This document shows positions 1 through 6,965 of a stretch of 34,254 nt of DNA, piece after piece. Location: positions 1 through 34,254 of the IMG/VR virus record IMGVR_UViG_3300028388_001520; one strand, written 5' to 3'. A program made the translations under genes and the position numbers. Below the pieces are notes generated by a model, which did no database searches, was not told the origin of the DNA, and saw nothing but the letters and a program-made list of their open reading frames with translations. Each line of letters starts with the position of its first letter. Position 1 is the first letter of the stretch. This DNA is from a virus.

Positions 1-431
1 ACAGTGTGAAGGAATGGCATAGGGCCTGGTGCTTTCTTAGATACGGCTCGAATATCTGACCAGTGACCGCCGACGCCACCACCTTTTACAGACAGCCAAC
101 GTAGCTCAGCCGTATGATCGATCAGGCCGTCGAGGGTATCTGGTACATAAGTAAGGAAACAGCTGATGGGTAACGCATTTACTTCTTCGCCTTTAATCGG
201 AGCATTCGAGAGAACAGGAGAAGCGTACATAAACCACCCTTTCGAAACATATTCATATATGCGCTGTGCAAGGTTTAGATTTCCATTTGAGTAAGCTACT
301 GCAGCACGAGCAAAAGCCATTTGAGGAGTTTTCTCGTCCTCTCGACAATAATAATCTTTAAGTAGTTTAAATGATTGTTCTGATAACAGCTTATCTCTTT
401 TAGTATCGATTTCTATACCTAAGTGCTGCAT
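1..431 (-). CDS. nrdA: Ribonucleotide reductase large (alpha) subunit, N-terminal part; runs off the window
   Basis: This is the N-terminal 143 or so residues of a ribonucleotide reductase catalytic chain, which reduces ribonucleotides to deoxyribonucleotides for phage DNA synthesis. I read it directly from the minus strand: ATG at 431, preceded by AAGGAG 7 bases upstream, and open to base 1. Visible family features are a short N-terminal helical region, the YASPVLSNA and LPISCFL segments (the Cys of the first half of the active site) and the glycine-rich GGGVGGHWSDIRAVS segment that T4-like phage and bacterial alpha chains carry. It lies 17 bases after ThyX in the same direction, so the two are probably co-transcribed. 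The rest of the protein, including the radical-site cysteine, is outside the window, so the class (Ia or other) cannot be settled here. Confidence 0.88.
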   Translation of the reverse strand, partial: MQHLGIEIDTKRDKLLSEQSFKLLKDYYCREDEKTPQMAFARAAVAYSNGNLNLAQRIYEYVSKGWFMYASPVLSNAPIKGEEVNALPISCFLTYVPDTLDGLIDHTAELRWLSVKGGGVGGHWSDIRAVSKKAPGPMPFLHT

Positions 432-448
432 TTTTTTCTCCTTGTTGT

Positions 449-1120
449 TTATTCTACGCTCACATAAGATTCAGCTAGTGGGAATACTTTCGTAATCACA
501 CGAGCAATTTCTCTTGCGAGCTCCATGTGTTCTTTTTGTGTTCCGTTTCCACTTCGAAGTTGAATGAAGTGAATCCAGGAACGAATAGTTCCATTAGCAT
601 ATAAACGACTTATAGTAAGACCTTCTGGCAATACTGCACGAGCTTGCTCTTTTGCAATACCATTCTCAATAGCCCACTTGTATGCTTCTTTTGCAGCATT
701 AATAACTCGCATTTGTTGATGTGCCCAGTTAGTATGTAAATCCATATCTTCTGTGTCAATACTGTTTTGACGATTTTTAGCATCTTGCAGGCGAGCTTCT
801 CGAATTACAAAATCTAGATCTTGCGTTGGATCGGCGTATCGCTGACTAAACTCCTGAAAGGAGAATGATCGATGTCGTAGAAATTGTCGAGCGATATCAC
901 GAGTTGTTTCAACTTCAATACAAGCACTCACCATTTCAAAGGGACTCCAGTGAGCATGCTTTGCGAGATACTTCAAGAGCTTTTCGCTTGTTTCTGAGTT
1001 AAACTGATTTGAGGGATTTGATACTCGCGCACAGAACGCAATGAGATCTTGAGCATTCTCTAGACCTTCCTCAACGAGTTCTTCTGTGGGTTGCGAATAG
1101 CTAATTAGTCGCGCTTTCAT
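449..1120 (-). CDS. thyX: FAD-dependent thymidylate synthase ThyX
   Basis: This enzyme methylates dUMP to dTMP using methylene-tetrahydrofolate and FAD/NADPH. The signature RHR-x-x-S motif is present (RHR at residues 82-84), followed by S92 and R94 in FSQRY, matching RHRxxSxxxxSxRY. The C-terminal half carries the LPEGLTISRLYANGTIRSW segment typical of the family, and 223 residues is normal for ThyX. I start it at ATG 1120, not 1132: GGAG lies 7 bases before ATG 1120, while 1132 has no ribosome binding site. The start overlaps the primase stop as ATGA, which implies translational coupling. The methylene-THF it needs could come from the SHMT encoded at 16016-17158. Confidence 0.95.
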   Translation of the reverse strand: MKARLISYSQPTEELVEEGLENAQDLIAFCARVSNPSNQFNSETSEKLLKYLAKHAHWSPFEMVSACIEVETTRDIARQFLRHRSFSFQEFSQRYADPTQDLDFVIREARLQDAKNRQNSIDTEDMDLHTNWAHQQMRVINAAKEAYKWAIENGIAKEQARAVLPEGLTISRLYANGTIRSWIHFIQLRSGNGTQKEHMELAREIARVITKVFPLAESYVSVE

Positions 1121-2127
1121 GTTTTTCTCCATTCCATAAATTTCAATTTAGCTTCGAGTCCTTTATAAACATTTTCTTTAATAACACTCTCAACGTTTGT
1201 TAAACCGTTTAAGTACATTTCATTAATATCTTTGCCGGGTACATTTGAAGGCCATATACAAATCTTATAGCCGGCGTCAATAATTTTTGCCATACGTTTA
1301 TGTATCTCTCGATTACGTGGTTCGGCGTCGAAAACGAACACAGCATTATCCTGAGCGCGTTTTAATGCGGACACACTTCCATCAGCGCCATTTAAAGCGA
1401 CAGAATTCTTCACGAAGAAACTATCAATGGCACCTTCAACCACGTAGTATTGACGATTAAAATCAACAGTATCTAATCCGAAGATCTTAGGCCGATCATC
1501 GAACATGATAGTAATGTATCTTATGCCCTTTGGATCGAATCCACGAGCTGATACACCAAACACTTTTTTATGCTCATCAAGAAAAGGAATCACGAGTCGA
1601 GGTTCGTCTTTATCTACCTTCTCGAATTTATTTGGGACGATACTGTTGATCCATCCTTTGAATTTTGGTGTGTAGTAAAGACGATAGTGTTGATTCGCAG
1701 GAATCTTCCTCTTTTCTATATATGCTTTTACGGGATGATTCCAGTTCAATTGTGAGATTTTTTTTATACTTTTTAGCGGATTTTTTTCGAAGCGAGGAGC
1801 TTCAAACTTAGTCCTTTCAAGAATTGGTTTCGTGTTAGCAGTATCTTTCTTCATGAACTTGTCAGCGACATAGTCATTGAATGCCGCTGGGTCTTGATTC
1901 TTAAGAAAGTACGAAAATGATTGACTAGCACCACAGTTGTGGCAATAATAGAATAGGTTAGAGTCTCGTTCTAGTAACCAACCACGGGCTTTCGATCGAG
2001 ACTTCTGAGAGTCACCACAAATAGGACATCTAAAGTTAATTTTATAAGGATTAGTACTGCGTACTTTAAAGTTGTCTAGCCTACCGGCCAAACCTTGGGC
2101 GTATTGAAGGTCTACAAAATCCAGCAT
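1117..2127 (-). CDS. 61: DNA primase, T4 gp61 type
   Basis: This primase should synthesise RNA primers for lagging-strand replication with the gp41 helicase encoded at 22375-23808. Counted from ATG 2127, a zinc-ribbon is visible (CPIC at residues 34-37, CHNC at 62-65) with the GDSQKSRSKARGW linker shared with T4 gp61. A TOPRIM-like region follows, with VVEGAIDSFF (acidic Glu), then VFVFDAEPRN and the GKDINEM motif near the C-terminus. Length (336 aa) fits gp61. A GTG at 2142 would add five residues, but 2127 leaves a normal leader from the promoter at 2165-2193 and matches where the family's N-terminus begins. Its stop overlaps thyX by ATGA. Confidence 0.92.
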   Translation of the reverse strand: MLDFVDLQYAQGLAGRLDNFKVRSTNPYKINFRCPICGDSQKSRSKARGWLLERDSNLFYYCHNCGASQSFSYFLKNQDPAAFNDYVADKFMKKDTANTKPILERTKFEAPRFEKNPLKSIKKISQLNWNHPVKAYIEKRKIPANQHYRLYYTPKFKGWINSIVPNKFEKVDKDEPRLVIPFLDEHKKVFGVSARGFDPKGIRYITIMFDDRPKIFGLDTVDFNRQYYVVEGAIDSFFVKNSVALNGADGSVSALKRAQDNAVFVFDAEPRNREIHKRMAKIIDAGYKICIWPSNVPGKDINEMYLNGLTNVESVIKENVYKGLEAKLKFMEWRKT

Positions 2128-2164
2128 AATATAAAGAACCACTATGATTTAAGTTGGTAGAAGG

Positions 2165-2193
2165 ATTATAACACTGTTGAGTGCAAATGTCAA
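2165..2193 (-). promoter_or_regulatory. Sigma70-type early promoter for primase-thyX-nrdA
   Basis: On the minus strand TTGACA (2193-2188) and TATAAT (2170-2165) are separated by exactly 17 bases. This is a perfect consensus promoter, with AG in front of the -35 box as in the other early promoters of the window. Predicted transcription start is near 2158, giving about a 30-base leader to the primase ATG. The -35 overlaps the stop codon of the upstream gene. Confidence 0.85.
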
Positions 2194-2711
2194 CTGATAA
2201 GTGCAGGAATATCCATCTTAATTAGCATATTGATCACGAAGGTTAGTCCAGCAGCAGCTCCTATTAACCACCACTTAAGATTTTCGATCTTTCTTAGCCG
2301 GTTTTCCTGATCTTCTGTGCTGCTTTTAAGATCGTCCATGCGAGACTCTAAATTACCATTTAATTTAGATAGTTCGGCCATAATCTCTTGATTGCGAAGC
2401 TTACGATTTGCTGCACTTTCATCTGATAGACGCTTATGATCTTCTTTTGAAGAATCACGATATTCAGAAAGTCGTTTATGAAGTACTTCTGTACGCTTAA
2501 TGTCTTCGGATTTGTGCTCTTCCATCTTTTCTTCAAGATCTTCGAGCTTTGATGAGAAGTGTTCGATGATTTGTTGCTGCACGGCAAGACTCTTCGTTAT
2601 ATCTGACATTTCTGTCATAACGGAATCTACTTTATCAAAAAATCTTTCAATTTGTTTAACATCTTTCTTGATAAGAGCGATGTCAGTTTTTAAGTCGTTT
2701 TCAGTCGACAT
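2190..2711 (-). CDS. Long coiled-coil protein with C-terminal membrane anchor
   Basis: The function is not recognised. Residues 1-140 are almost uninterrupted charged heptad-like helix (rich in E, K, L, with SSKLEDLEEKMEEHKSED and similar stretches), followed by a single hydrophobic segment WWLIGAAAGLTFVINMLI near residues 147-164 and a short tail. This layout resembles small phage proteins of the XhlA/hemolysin-like group, which place a coiled coil on the membrane, but I see no diagnostic motif. It has its own perfect promoter (2731-2759), and a good GGAGGA ribosome site 4 bases before the ATG. Unlike its lysis-gene neighbours upstream it is therefore probably expressed early. Confidence 0.8.
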   Translation of the reverse strand: MSTENDLKTDIALIKKDVKQIERFFDKVDSVMTEMSDITKSLAVQQQIIEHFSSKLEDLEEKMEEHKSEDIKRTEVLHKRLSEYRDSSKEDHKRLSDESAANRKLRNQEIMAELSKLNGNLESRMDDLKSSTEDQENRLRKIENLKWWLIGAAAGLTFVINMLIKMDIPALIS

Positions 2712-2712
2712 G

Positions 2713-2728
2713 AATCCTCCGGAGGATT
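2713..2728. promoter_or_regulatory. 16-bp perfect palindrome over start site and SD (operator or SD-sequestering candidate)
   Basis: AATCCTCCGGAGGATT is its own reverse complement. It contains the minus-strand Shine-Dalgarno GGAGGA of the 2711 gene and covers the predicted start (about 2724) of the promoter at 2731-2759. It could bind a dimeric repressor. As RNA only its downstream half may be transcribed. The symmetry is seen directly; the role is inferred. Confidence 0.45.
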
Positions 2729-2730
2729 AT

Positions 2731-2759
2731 ATTATATCACCGGTTTCATAATATGTCAA
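2731..2759 (-). promoter_or_regulatory. Sigma70-type early promoter for the coiled-coil membrane gene
   Basis: TTGACA (2759-2754), a 17-base spacer and TATAAT (2736-2731) on the minus strand, with CAG directly before the -35 as in sister promoters. The predicted start falls inside the palindrome at 2713-2728, 13 or so bases before the ATG at 2711. Confidence 0.85.
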
Positions 2760-2766
2760 CTGTTAT

Positions 2767-3339
2767 TTATTCTTTAGTAGGATTTGTATCAGCGTTTTCT
2801 TCTGTTACTTCTTCTGGCTTTTTAGTAGTTACTTCCTTGTAGTACACGATCACCTCTCCGAGTTCACGTATGTACCTACGAAGCTCTTGGACGTTACCTG
2901 ACATTAGCTCATAATCCTTTACAGTAGAGGCCACGAAGAGCACGTCTCCACCTGTAGCGATCTTGATATCGTCTATGAATTTGTCAAAGTAAGTATAGCC
3001 TTCTGGCTGGGTTGGATTTTCTTTGTCTTCCTGTGCACAAGCTTTAGGACGACTAGTTTGAGGAGTACCATCTTCCTTGAGAACAGGATTACCCTCTTCA
3101 TCAAGTTTTGGTATAGTCTTACACGGGTTTGGAACAACTGCTTCAGATACAACATACCACGTTGGACTTTGTAACTGAATAGGACGAGGCATAGTAGGCT
3201 GAATGATTTCAATTTCAACCGGTTTAGTTACGACTTGAATAACTTTTTCAGGCTCAGCACCAAAGCCCCACTTGCCAAGTATTGAGCAACCACTAATTAG
3301 ACTGATCGTTGTTAAGAGCAGCAATGTTCTTGCTATCAT
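2767..3339 (-). CDS. Outer-membrane lipoprotein, probable o-spanin (Rz1-like)
   Basis: The N-terminus is a lipoprotein signal: a hydrophobic stretch ending in the lipobox ISGC with Cys at residue 18. The mature part starts with a proline- and valine-rich extended segment (TKPVEIEIIQPTMPRPIQLQ), as in outer-membrane spanin subunits. Its start lies inside the last 47 bases of the i-spanin gene in another frame, the overlapping arrangement typical of Rz/Rz1 pairs. The remaining 100 or so residues, with three cysteines and an acidic/Lys tail, are longer than a classic Rz1 (190 aa in all), so extra function is possible. GAGGAG precedes the ATG. The inferred role is fusing inner and outer membranes at the end of lysis. 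Confidence 0.7.
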   Translation of the reverse strand: MIARTLLLLTTISLISGCSILGKWGFGAEPEKVIQVVTKPVEIEIIQPTMPRPIQLQSPTWYVVSEAVVPNPCKTIPKLDEEGNPVLKEDGTPQTSRPKACAQEDKENPTQPEGYTYFDKFIDDIKIATGGDVLFVASTVKDYELMSGNVQELRRYIRELGEVIVYYKEVTTKKPEEVTEENADTNPTKE

Positions 3340-3694
3340 TCTCTATCTCCTCAAAAACTCTTTGTGTACCTTTATTCATACGATTAGCGATAAGACCGGG
3401 TTTCATCAATGCGAGCTTGTCGAGATTGTGACGCTGAAAGATTGCCATATAGCGATCCTTCTCAGCATTAATCTCAGAGTTGCGTTGTTGAAGATTGTTA
3501 AGAGCAGCTGCTTGCTTTTCGAAAGATTCTTTCATTGCAGCCATGGCTTCTTTTTGTTGTTCAACCGCGCCTTCGAGCTGAACCACGTTGCCTTTTAGGA
3601 TGGTGTTGTTTGCTTCGAGTATTTGGTTTTGTTGATACAACCAACCGGCTGCACCACCCAAAGCGAGTATGATTACAAAGAAAACTTGATACAT
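3293..3694 (-). CDS. Inner-membrane spanin, Rz-like
   Basis: A single N-terminal membrane segment (about residues 4-19) is followed by a periplasmic coiled coil (residues 22-80). The C-terminal block RHNLDKLALMKPGLIANRMN with TQRVFEEIE is the conserved core of phage Rz/DUF2570-type spanins. The i-spanin links through the periplasm to the lipoprotein encoded just downstream, whose start overlaps this gene. I choose ATG 3694 over GTG 3697: it overlaps the upstream stop as TGATG and has GAGGAAG before it. 133 residues is normal for the family. Confidence 0.78.
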   Translation of the reverse strand: MYQVFFVIILALGGAAGWLYQQNQILEANNTILKGNVVQLEGAVEQQKEAMAAMKESFEKQAAALNNLQQRNSEINAEKDRYMAIFQRHNLDKLALMKPGLIANRMNKGTQRVFEEIENDSKNIAALNNDQSN

Positions 3695-4008
3695 CACTCT
3701 TCCTCAATACGATAGTTCAATCCGGCATTTGCTCGAATATGAACAACCTTTTCTTCGGCTGTTAAAAAGATCAATTCTTTCCAAGTTTGTTTAGTAATTT
3801 TTTTGACGCCTTCATATATGACATCATCTTTGTTACCAAACTTAGAATCATAAGATACTGTGATCTTGTGTGTAGGTTTAGCTGTCCACCATTTCCATGA
3901 CAAATAGACACATTTAAAAGGAGATAGCAGTACAGCAAATGTAAACTTGAATGCTGCTACTATCCCCTTCCAAATTTTATTACCAAACAACTTCACCTGG
4001 TGTTTCAT
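3694..4008 (-). CDS. Small hypothetical with one hydrophobic segment, in the lysis region
   Basis: I do not recognise this protein. Residues 13-40 form a hydrophobic, Trp/Phe-rich stretch flanked by lysines (KFTFAVLLSPFKCVYLSW), followed by a soluble domain of about 60 residues with beta-like character ending in RIEEE. It sits between the gp67-like gene and the spanins and its stop overlaps the i-spanin ATG by one base, so it is co-translated with the lysis genes. A membrane-associated lysis accessory, such as a holin-like or antiholin-like factor, is possible but not shown. It is shorter than the T4 t holin and lacks a clear periplasmic domain. Confidence 0.65.
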   Translation of the reverse strand: MKHQVKLFGNKIWKGIVAAFKFTFAVLLSPFKCVYLSWKWWTAKPTHKITVSYDSKFGNKDDVIYEGVKKITKQTWKELIFLTAEEKVVHIRANAGLNYRIEEE

Positions 4009-4014
4009 GAAACA

Positions 4015-4368
4015 TTACTTGCAATGCTGAGCGTAAAGACCTTCGAATTTAGACTTAGACATGCCATACTTCTCTTTCATCTTACCATACATTTCTGTTT
4101 TGTTGTAAGATGCGTGAAGCTTTTTCATTTCGCCGACCATTTCGTCTTCGTCTTCATCCTCGTCTTCATCCTCGTCTTCATCATCATCCATTTCGTCTTC
4201 GTCTTCATCTTCTTCGTCGTCATTTTCAGCGACTTTAGCTTCAGTCATTTCTGCATACTTTTCTTCAAGAGCAGCACGAATACGCGCGTTCATCTCTTCT
4301 TCAAAAGCTTCCTTGAGCTTGAGAGGATTGTTATCCACAGCCTCAGCTACGATTTTTTCAATAGACAT
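4015..4368 (-). CDS. 67: Acidic protein, T4 gp67-like prohead core candidate
   Basis: The N-terminal 45 residues form an amphipathic helix (EKIVAEAVDNNPLKLKEAF and following) that parallels the start of T4 gp67, a minor prohead scaffold component. A long run of Asp/Glu follows (about residues 49-76), as in gp67. Unlike T4 gp67 there is an added basic C-terminus (KKLHASYNKTEMYGKMKEKY). It has a strong AAGGAG ribosome site and its own TATAAATA late promoter about 40 bases upstream, consistent with a late capsid gene. Acidic low-complexity sequence makes homology hard to judge, so the name is tentative. Confidence 0.5.
   Translation of the reverse strand: MSIEKIVAEAVDNNPLKLKEAFEEEMNARIRAALEEKYAEMTEAKVAENDDEEDEDEDEMDDDEDEDEDEDEDEDEMVGEMKKLHASYNKTEMYGKMKEKYGMSKSKFEGLYAQHCK
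4140..4225 (-). repeat. Imperfect short tandem repeat encoding the Asp/Glu run
   Basis: On the plus strand this stretch is a degenerate run of tcttcg/tcttca/tcctcg hexamers, which encodes alternating E and D in the gp67-like protein. Such tracts can change length by slippage and so vary between related phages. Confidence 0.7.
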
Positions 4369-4405
4369 TAAAGTTCTCCTTAAACAATTTAGTGTATTGT
4401 TTTGT

Positions 4406-4413
4406 TATTTATA
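4406..4413 (-). promoter_or_regulatory. T4-type late promoter (TATAAATA) for the gp67-like gene
   Basis: The octamer TATAAATA is read on the minus strand, 38 bases before the ATG at 4368, overlapping the end of the lysozyme gene. This is the T4 late consensus, recognised by gp55 with the gp33 co-activator (gp33 is encoded at 26465-26704). Confidence 0.75.
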
Positions 4414-4852
4414 CTGCTTCTAATCTTGCCATCAGACGATCAGCCCTAGCACCTACTTGACGAGCCCAAAGCGAGTCTAGACCTTCTGGTGCTGCGCCAG
4501 CATAATCACCTTCGGTTAATTTTGTGTTAAAGTTCTTGAACTTGCTTAAGCGCGGACGTCCAAGGTTGAAGAGCATGTTAACCAAGACTTCCTGTACTTC
4601 ACCAGGGAAACCTTCCCAGGCGTCGCCGTATAGTACAACACATTCTGAGATGGCCGTGTCCAAGTCTCTTTCGAAACATTCTCGTACTCGCTCTTCGGAG
4701 ACTGGGGTACCAACTGGCTGGCCATGCTCTGGATCGCTTTCAAGTACCAAGTGGCCAACACCAAATGTAGGGTATCCAAGATGATCGTTATAAATCTCAT
4801 AGACAACGCCCTCATCTATTTTCAATTGTTCAAATACTGCTTCTCTATTCAT
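4409..4852 (-). CDS. e: Endolysin, T4 lysozyme-like (glycoside hydrolase 24)
   Basis: This muramidase should cut the glycan chains of peptidoglycan at lysis. The T4 lysozyme catalytic triad is visible: Glu14 (in LKIDEGVVYEIYND), Asp23 and Thr29 (in HLGYPTFGVGH), with the same spacing as T4 Glu11-Asp20-Thr26. The C-terminal lobe has VNMLFNLGRPRLSKFKN and WARQVGARADRL, matching the family. At 147 residues it is slightly shorter than T4 lysozyme (164). No signal peptide or membrane segment is present, so it needs a holin to reach the periplasm, and no obvious T4-type holin is visible nearby. The spanin genes lie 0.7 kb downstream. Confidence 0.93.
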   Translation of the reverse strand: MNREAVFEQLKIDEGVVYEIYNDHLGYPTFGVGHLVLESDPEHGQPVGTPVSEERVRECFERDLDTAISECVVLYGDAWEGFPGEVQEVLVNMLFNLGRPRLSKFKNFNTKLTEGDYAGAAPEGLDSLWARQVGARADRLMARLEAV

Positions 4853-4866
4853 TTTTCACACCCTTC

Positions 4867-5607
4867 TTAGAATTTGTTTAAAATAGTATTTTTAGCTTGT
4901 ACAGCGCGTTTGCGCGCTTGATAATCAGCAGTTCTTTTAGCTGATTCCTTATTCTTTCTTCCTAGCTTTCCAGTTGTTCTTGCCCAGCTCGGAGTTGCTT
5001 TTTTACTCGGTCCACGCGCGCCCCGAGCAAGGGTAGCCTTTATTTTAGTCGCTAAAGAAACCTCGTCTAGATCATCTAGCATCTCTTTAAATGTCTTTTG
5101 ATTCTTTTTCTTGTACTTTTTCTGTTGTGCGGGTGTTAGTCCAGGCTCACCCTGAGGGCCAACACCTAAGCCTGCAATTGCGCCGCCACCTACGTTTACA
5201 GTAGGTGCGTCTTCTTCAACATCTTTAGCCTTTTCAAGCAACTGTGCATATTCGTCGACGAATCCTTCGAGCATGTACTCGATGTCAGAATCTTCTAGCT
5301 CGACACTTTCGTGGAGCATGCCGGCTTGTTTCATGTTTGCTTGCTCCTTAATTAACCAGAGCGCAGCAGCATACGAACCTAAGCGTGTTTGTCCGCCAGG
5401 AAGTTTGGCTAGTAGCTTTTTAATGTTAAGAATAAGCTTATCGAATACACCGAAAGCATCGCGCTGAGCTTTCTTAGTAAATTTTTTCCGAGGGATGAGA
5501 ATGTTACCCTCATCGTCGATAATACCTAGCTTATAAGCTTCCCACTCATCGAAAGGCTTCACCAGCCTCTTGATGAACGAGTAAACTAAAAAAAGATCTA
5601 CTACCAT
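4867..5607 (-). CDS. Conserved marine T4-like phage protein, probable virion or assembly component
   Basis: No enzymatic family is recognised, but the sequence type is familiar from T4-like cyanophages and other marine myoviruses: an N-terminal LFLVYSFIKRLVKPFDEWEA segment, a conserved LNIKKLLAKLPGGQTRLGSY block near residues 58-78, and a Gly-rich VGGGAIAGLGVGPQGEPG linker around residues 138-156. The C-terminus is very basic (RGPSKKATP, then many K/R). SVELED at residues 101-106 resembles the L-x-E motifs of the modular proteins at 9-12 kb. It abuts the upstream gene with no gap (TAA then ATG). A structural or packaged role is inferred from company and basic tail only. Confidence 0.75.
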   Translation of the reverse strand: MVVDLFLVYSFIKRLVKPFDEWEAYKLGIIDDEGNILIPRKKFTKKAQRDAFGVFDKLILNIKKLLAKLPGGQTRLGSYAAALWLIKEQANMKQAGMLHESVELEDSDIEYMLEGFVDEYAQLLEKAKDVEEDAPTVNVGGGAIAGLGVGPQGEPGLTPAQQKKYKKKNQKTFKEMLDDLDEVSLATKIKATLARGARGPSKKATPSWARTTGKLGRKNKESAKRTADYQARKRAVQAKNTILNKF

Positions 5608-5982
5608 TTAAATTTCCCTTAATCTGTCGAGAATAGCTGGATCAGAATCTATACTATCAGCATTCAACATAATGTCATCGAATACCACGATTTGAGGCAT
5701 AAAATTCAAATACTGAACAAAGGGCTTCAAGTATTCGTGGTATTCGTGTAGTCTCATAAACAGCATATTAGTCGCATTAGGACCAAACACGTTATATAGC
5801 ACTATGAGATGATTCAGTATCAACCTTTCTTTAAGATCATTATCTTGTCGATAACGACTAAACAACTTTCGAAGATATTGAAACCTTTTCATATCTTCTT
5901 CAAACTCTGACATCTCAGTACACTGAGGATTGTCATAGTGCTTCATCGCATACATTAGAAAGGTTGATTCTGTCAATTTCAT
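5608..5982 (-). CDS. Conserved phage hypothetical (124 aa)
   Basis: The sequence starts MKLTESTFLMYAMKHYDNPQC and contains LFSRYRQDNDLKERLILNHL and YNVFGPNATNMLFMRL. This layout is conserved in T4-like cyanophages and related marine phages next to the preceding gene, but no function is known to me. It is an all-helical, soluble protein with no signal or membrane segment. It is co-transcribed and directly abutted with the 4867-5607 gene, suggesting that the two products act together. Confidence 0.75.
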   Translation of the reverse strand: MKLTESTFLMYAMKHYDNPQCTEMSEFEEDMKRFQYLRKLFSRYRQDNDLKERLILNHLIVLYNVFGPNATNMLFMRLHEYHEYLKPFVQYLNFMPQIVVFDDIMLNADSIDSDPAILDRLREI

Positions 5983-6002
5983 AACGAACTAAAAGCTGAG
6001 TG

Positions 6003-6323
6003 TTAAGCTGGATCAGCTACGATCGTATCCTCAACAGCTGTGTTACCTGTAACACCGTCGTCACCAGCATCAGAAGCAGCGACTTTCATCACGCAAAGAG
6101 CTTCTGCTTTGTGGCGAGTTACACCGTTTTGATCAGTGTAAGTGTGATACAAGTTCCAGCCTGGAGTCTTAAGACCCTTTTCTCTGTTACCTGCTACACC
6201 GGCTTCTTCCAGGTCAACGAACACTGCATTATCGAGGTCATTAGACTTGTTAGTATTATTGGCATCATCTTCCAGCCACTTAGGCGCGTCTGCAAGAGTG
6301 TCGGTCTTTCCCCAGAGCGACAT
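6003..6323 (-). CDS. Small conserved phage protein (possible structural)
   Basis: The protein starts MSLWGKTDTLADAPKWL and contains NAVFVDLEEA, then KTPGWNLYHTYTDQNG. Proteins with the MSLWG-x-x-D start and a central GW-x-x-Y-x-x-Y-x-D-x-x-G segment are common among marine T4-like phages in late regions and may be small virion proteins. It is acidic, 106 aa, without cysteine-rich or membrane parts. It lies between the helical 124-aa gene and a homing endonuclease that probably inserted next to it. Confidence 0.7.
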   Translation of the reverse strand: MSLWGKTDTLADAPKWLEDDANNTNKSNDLDNAVFVDLEEAGVAGNREKGLKTPGWNLYHTYTDQNGVTRHKAEALCVMKVAASDAGDDGVTGNTAVEDTIVADPA

Positions 6324-6335
6324 ATTATGTCTCCT

Positions 6336-6938
6336 TTATTGATTATCTTTATTGTTATTGTTTATAAGAGTCTTACAATTATCAAAATGCCATCTTTTCA
6401 TTCCGGACATTTGACCGGTTTTCGAGCAATGAGGGCATGTAGTAGTTCTTTTATTTGCCGCAGATGATCCAGTGTTTTTCTTACCAAACATAGGATGCTT
6501 TTCACCAGTTCTTCCAAAGTTTGGCGCTAACTCACCGGTTTTTCCATACATGTGATTTTTAGCGCCAGTCATTTTTGAATTTCTCTTAGAAACATCTTCT
6601 CTGATATTTCCTTTATTAGTAGACTTCAAAGATCCTTTTAAAGCTGCATCAGGATCAATACTAATATTATCAGTTTTGTTTAAAAACTTTTCATTAATAG
6701 CAGCTTTAACTCTTTTTAGGAATTTAGTTTCCCAATTTCTAGCTTTGTCTGCGTCATCAAATACTTTTGTAACCTTAACAACGTCTGGCTCACCATGTTT
6801 TTTTCTAAATTCATCTACATGTTTAGAAGAGGTAAAATATGATTCCCAAAGCTCTTTGGGGTCACAGCCTTTAGCAAATCGTACTCCGTAGTACCATTTA
6901 TCTAAATTAGACCAGCCTATTGCGTAAGTATATGCCAT
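6336..6938 (-). CDS. Free-standing GIY-YIG-like homing endonuclease with NUMOD3 repeats
   Basis: The first 90 residues resemble the phage GIY-YIG nuclease core: YAIGWSNLDKWYYGVRF (Y-A-I then Y-Y-G), a conserved helix with K-x-x-E-x-x-F-x-x-x, and WETKFLKRV carrying the likely catalytic Glu. Residues 125-155 hold three NUMOD3-like DNA-binding units (HMYGK, NFGRTG, HPMFGKKN). A C-terminal zinc-finger-like motif follows (CPHC then H-x-x-x-C). It is a selfish gene that cuts alleles lacking it and is copied by repair. It lies between two late genes, is itself late or weakly expressed, and is unusually Asn/Lys rich compared with its neighbours. Confidence 0.8.
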   Translation of the reverse strand: MAYTYAIGWSNLDKWYYGVRFAKGCDPKELWESYFTSSKHVDEFRKKHGEPDVVKVTKVFDDADKARNWETKFLKRVKAAINEKFLNKTDNISIDPDAALKGSLKSTNKGNIREDVSKRNSKMTGAKNHMYGKTGELAPNFGRTGEKHPMFGKKNTGSSAANKRTTTCPHCSKTGQMSGMKRWHFDNCKTLINNNNKDNQ

Positions 6939-6965
6939 TTAAAAGTTCTTTAATTTTATCTCTAT

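Noticed and set aside
4000-4371. Long plus-strand ORF opposite the acidic gp67-like gene (Phe/Val-rich product)
   Set aside because: It is the antisense shadow of Asp/Glu codons, which read as Phe/Val/Ile on the other strand. It has no ribosome site, and the minus-strand gene has both SD and promoter.
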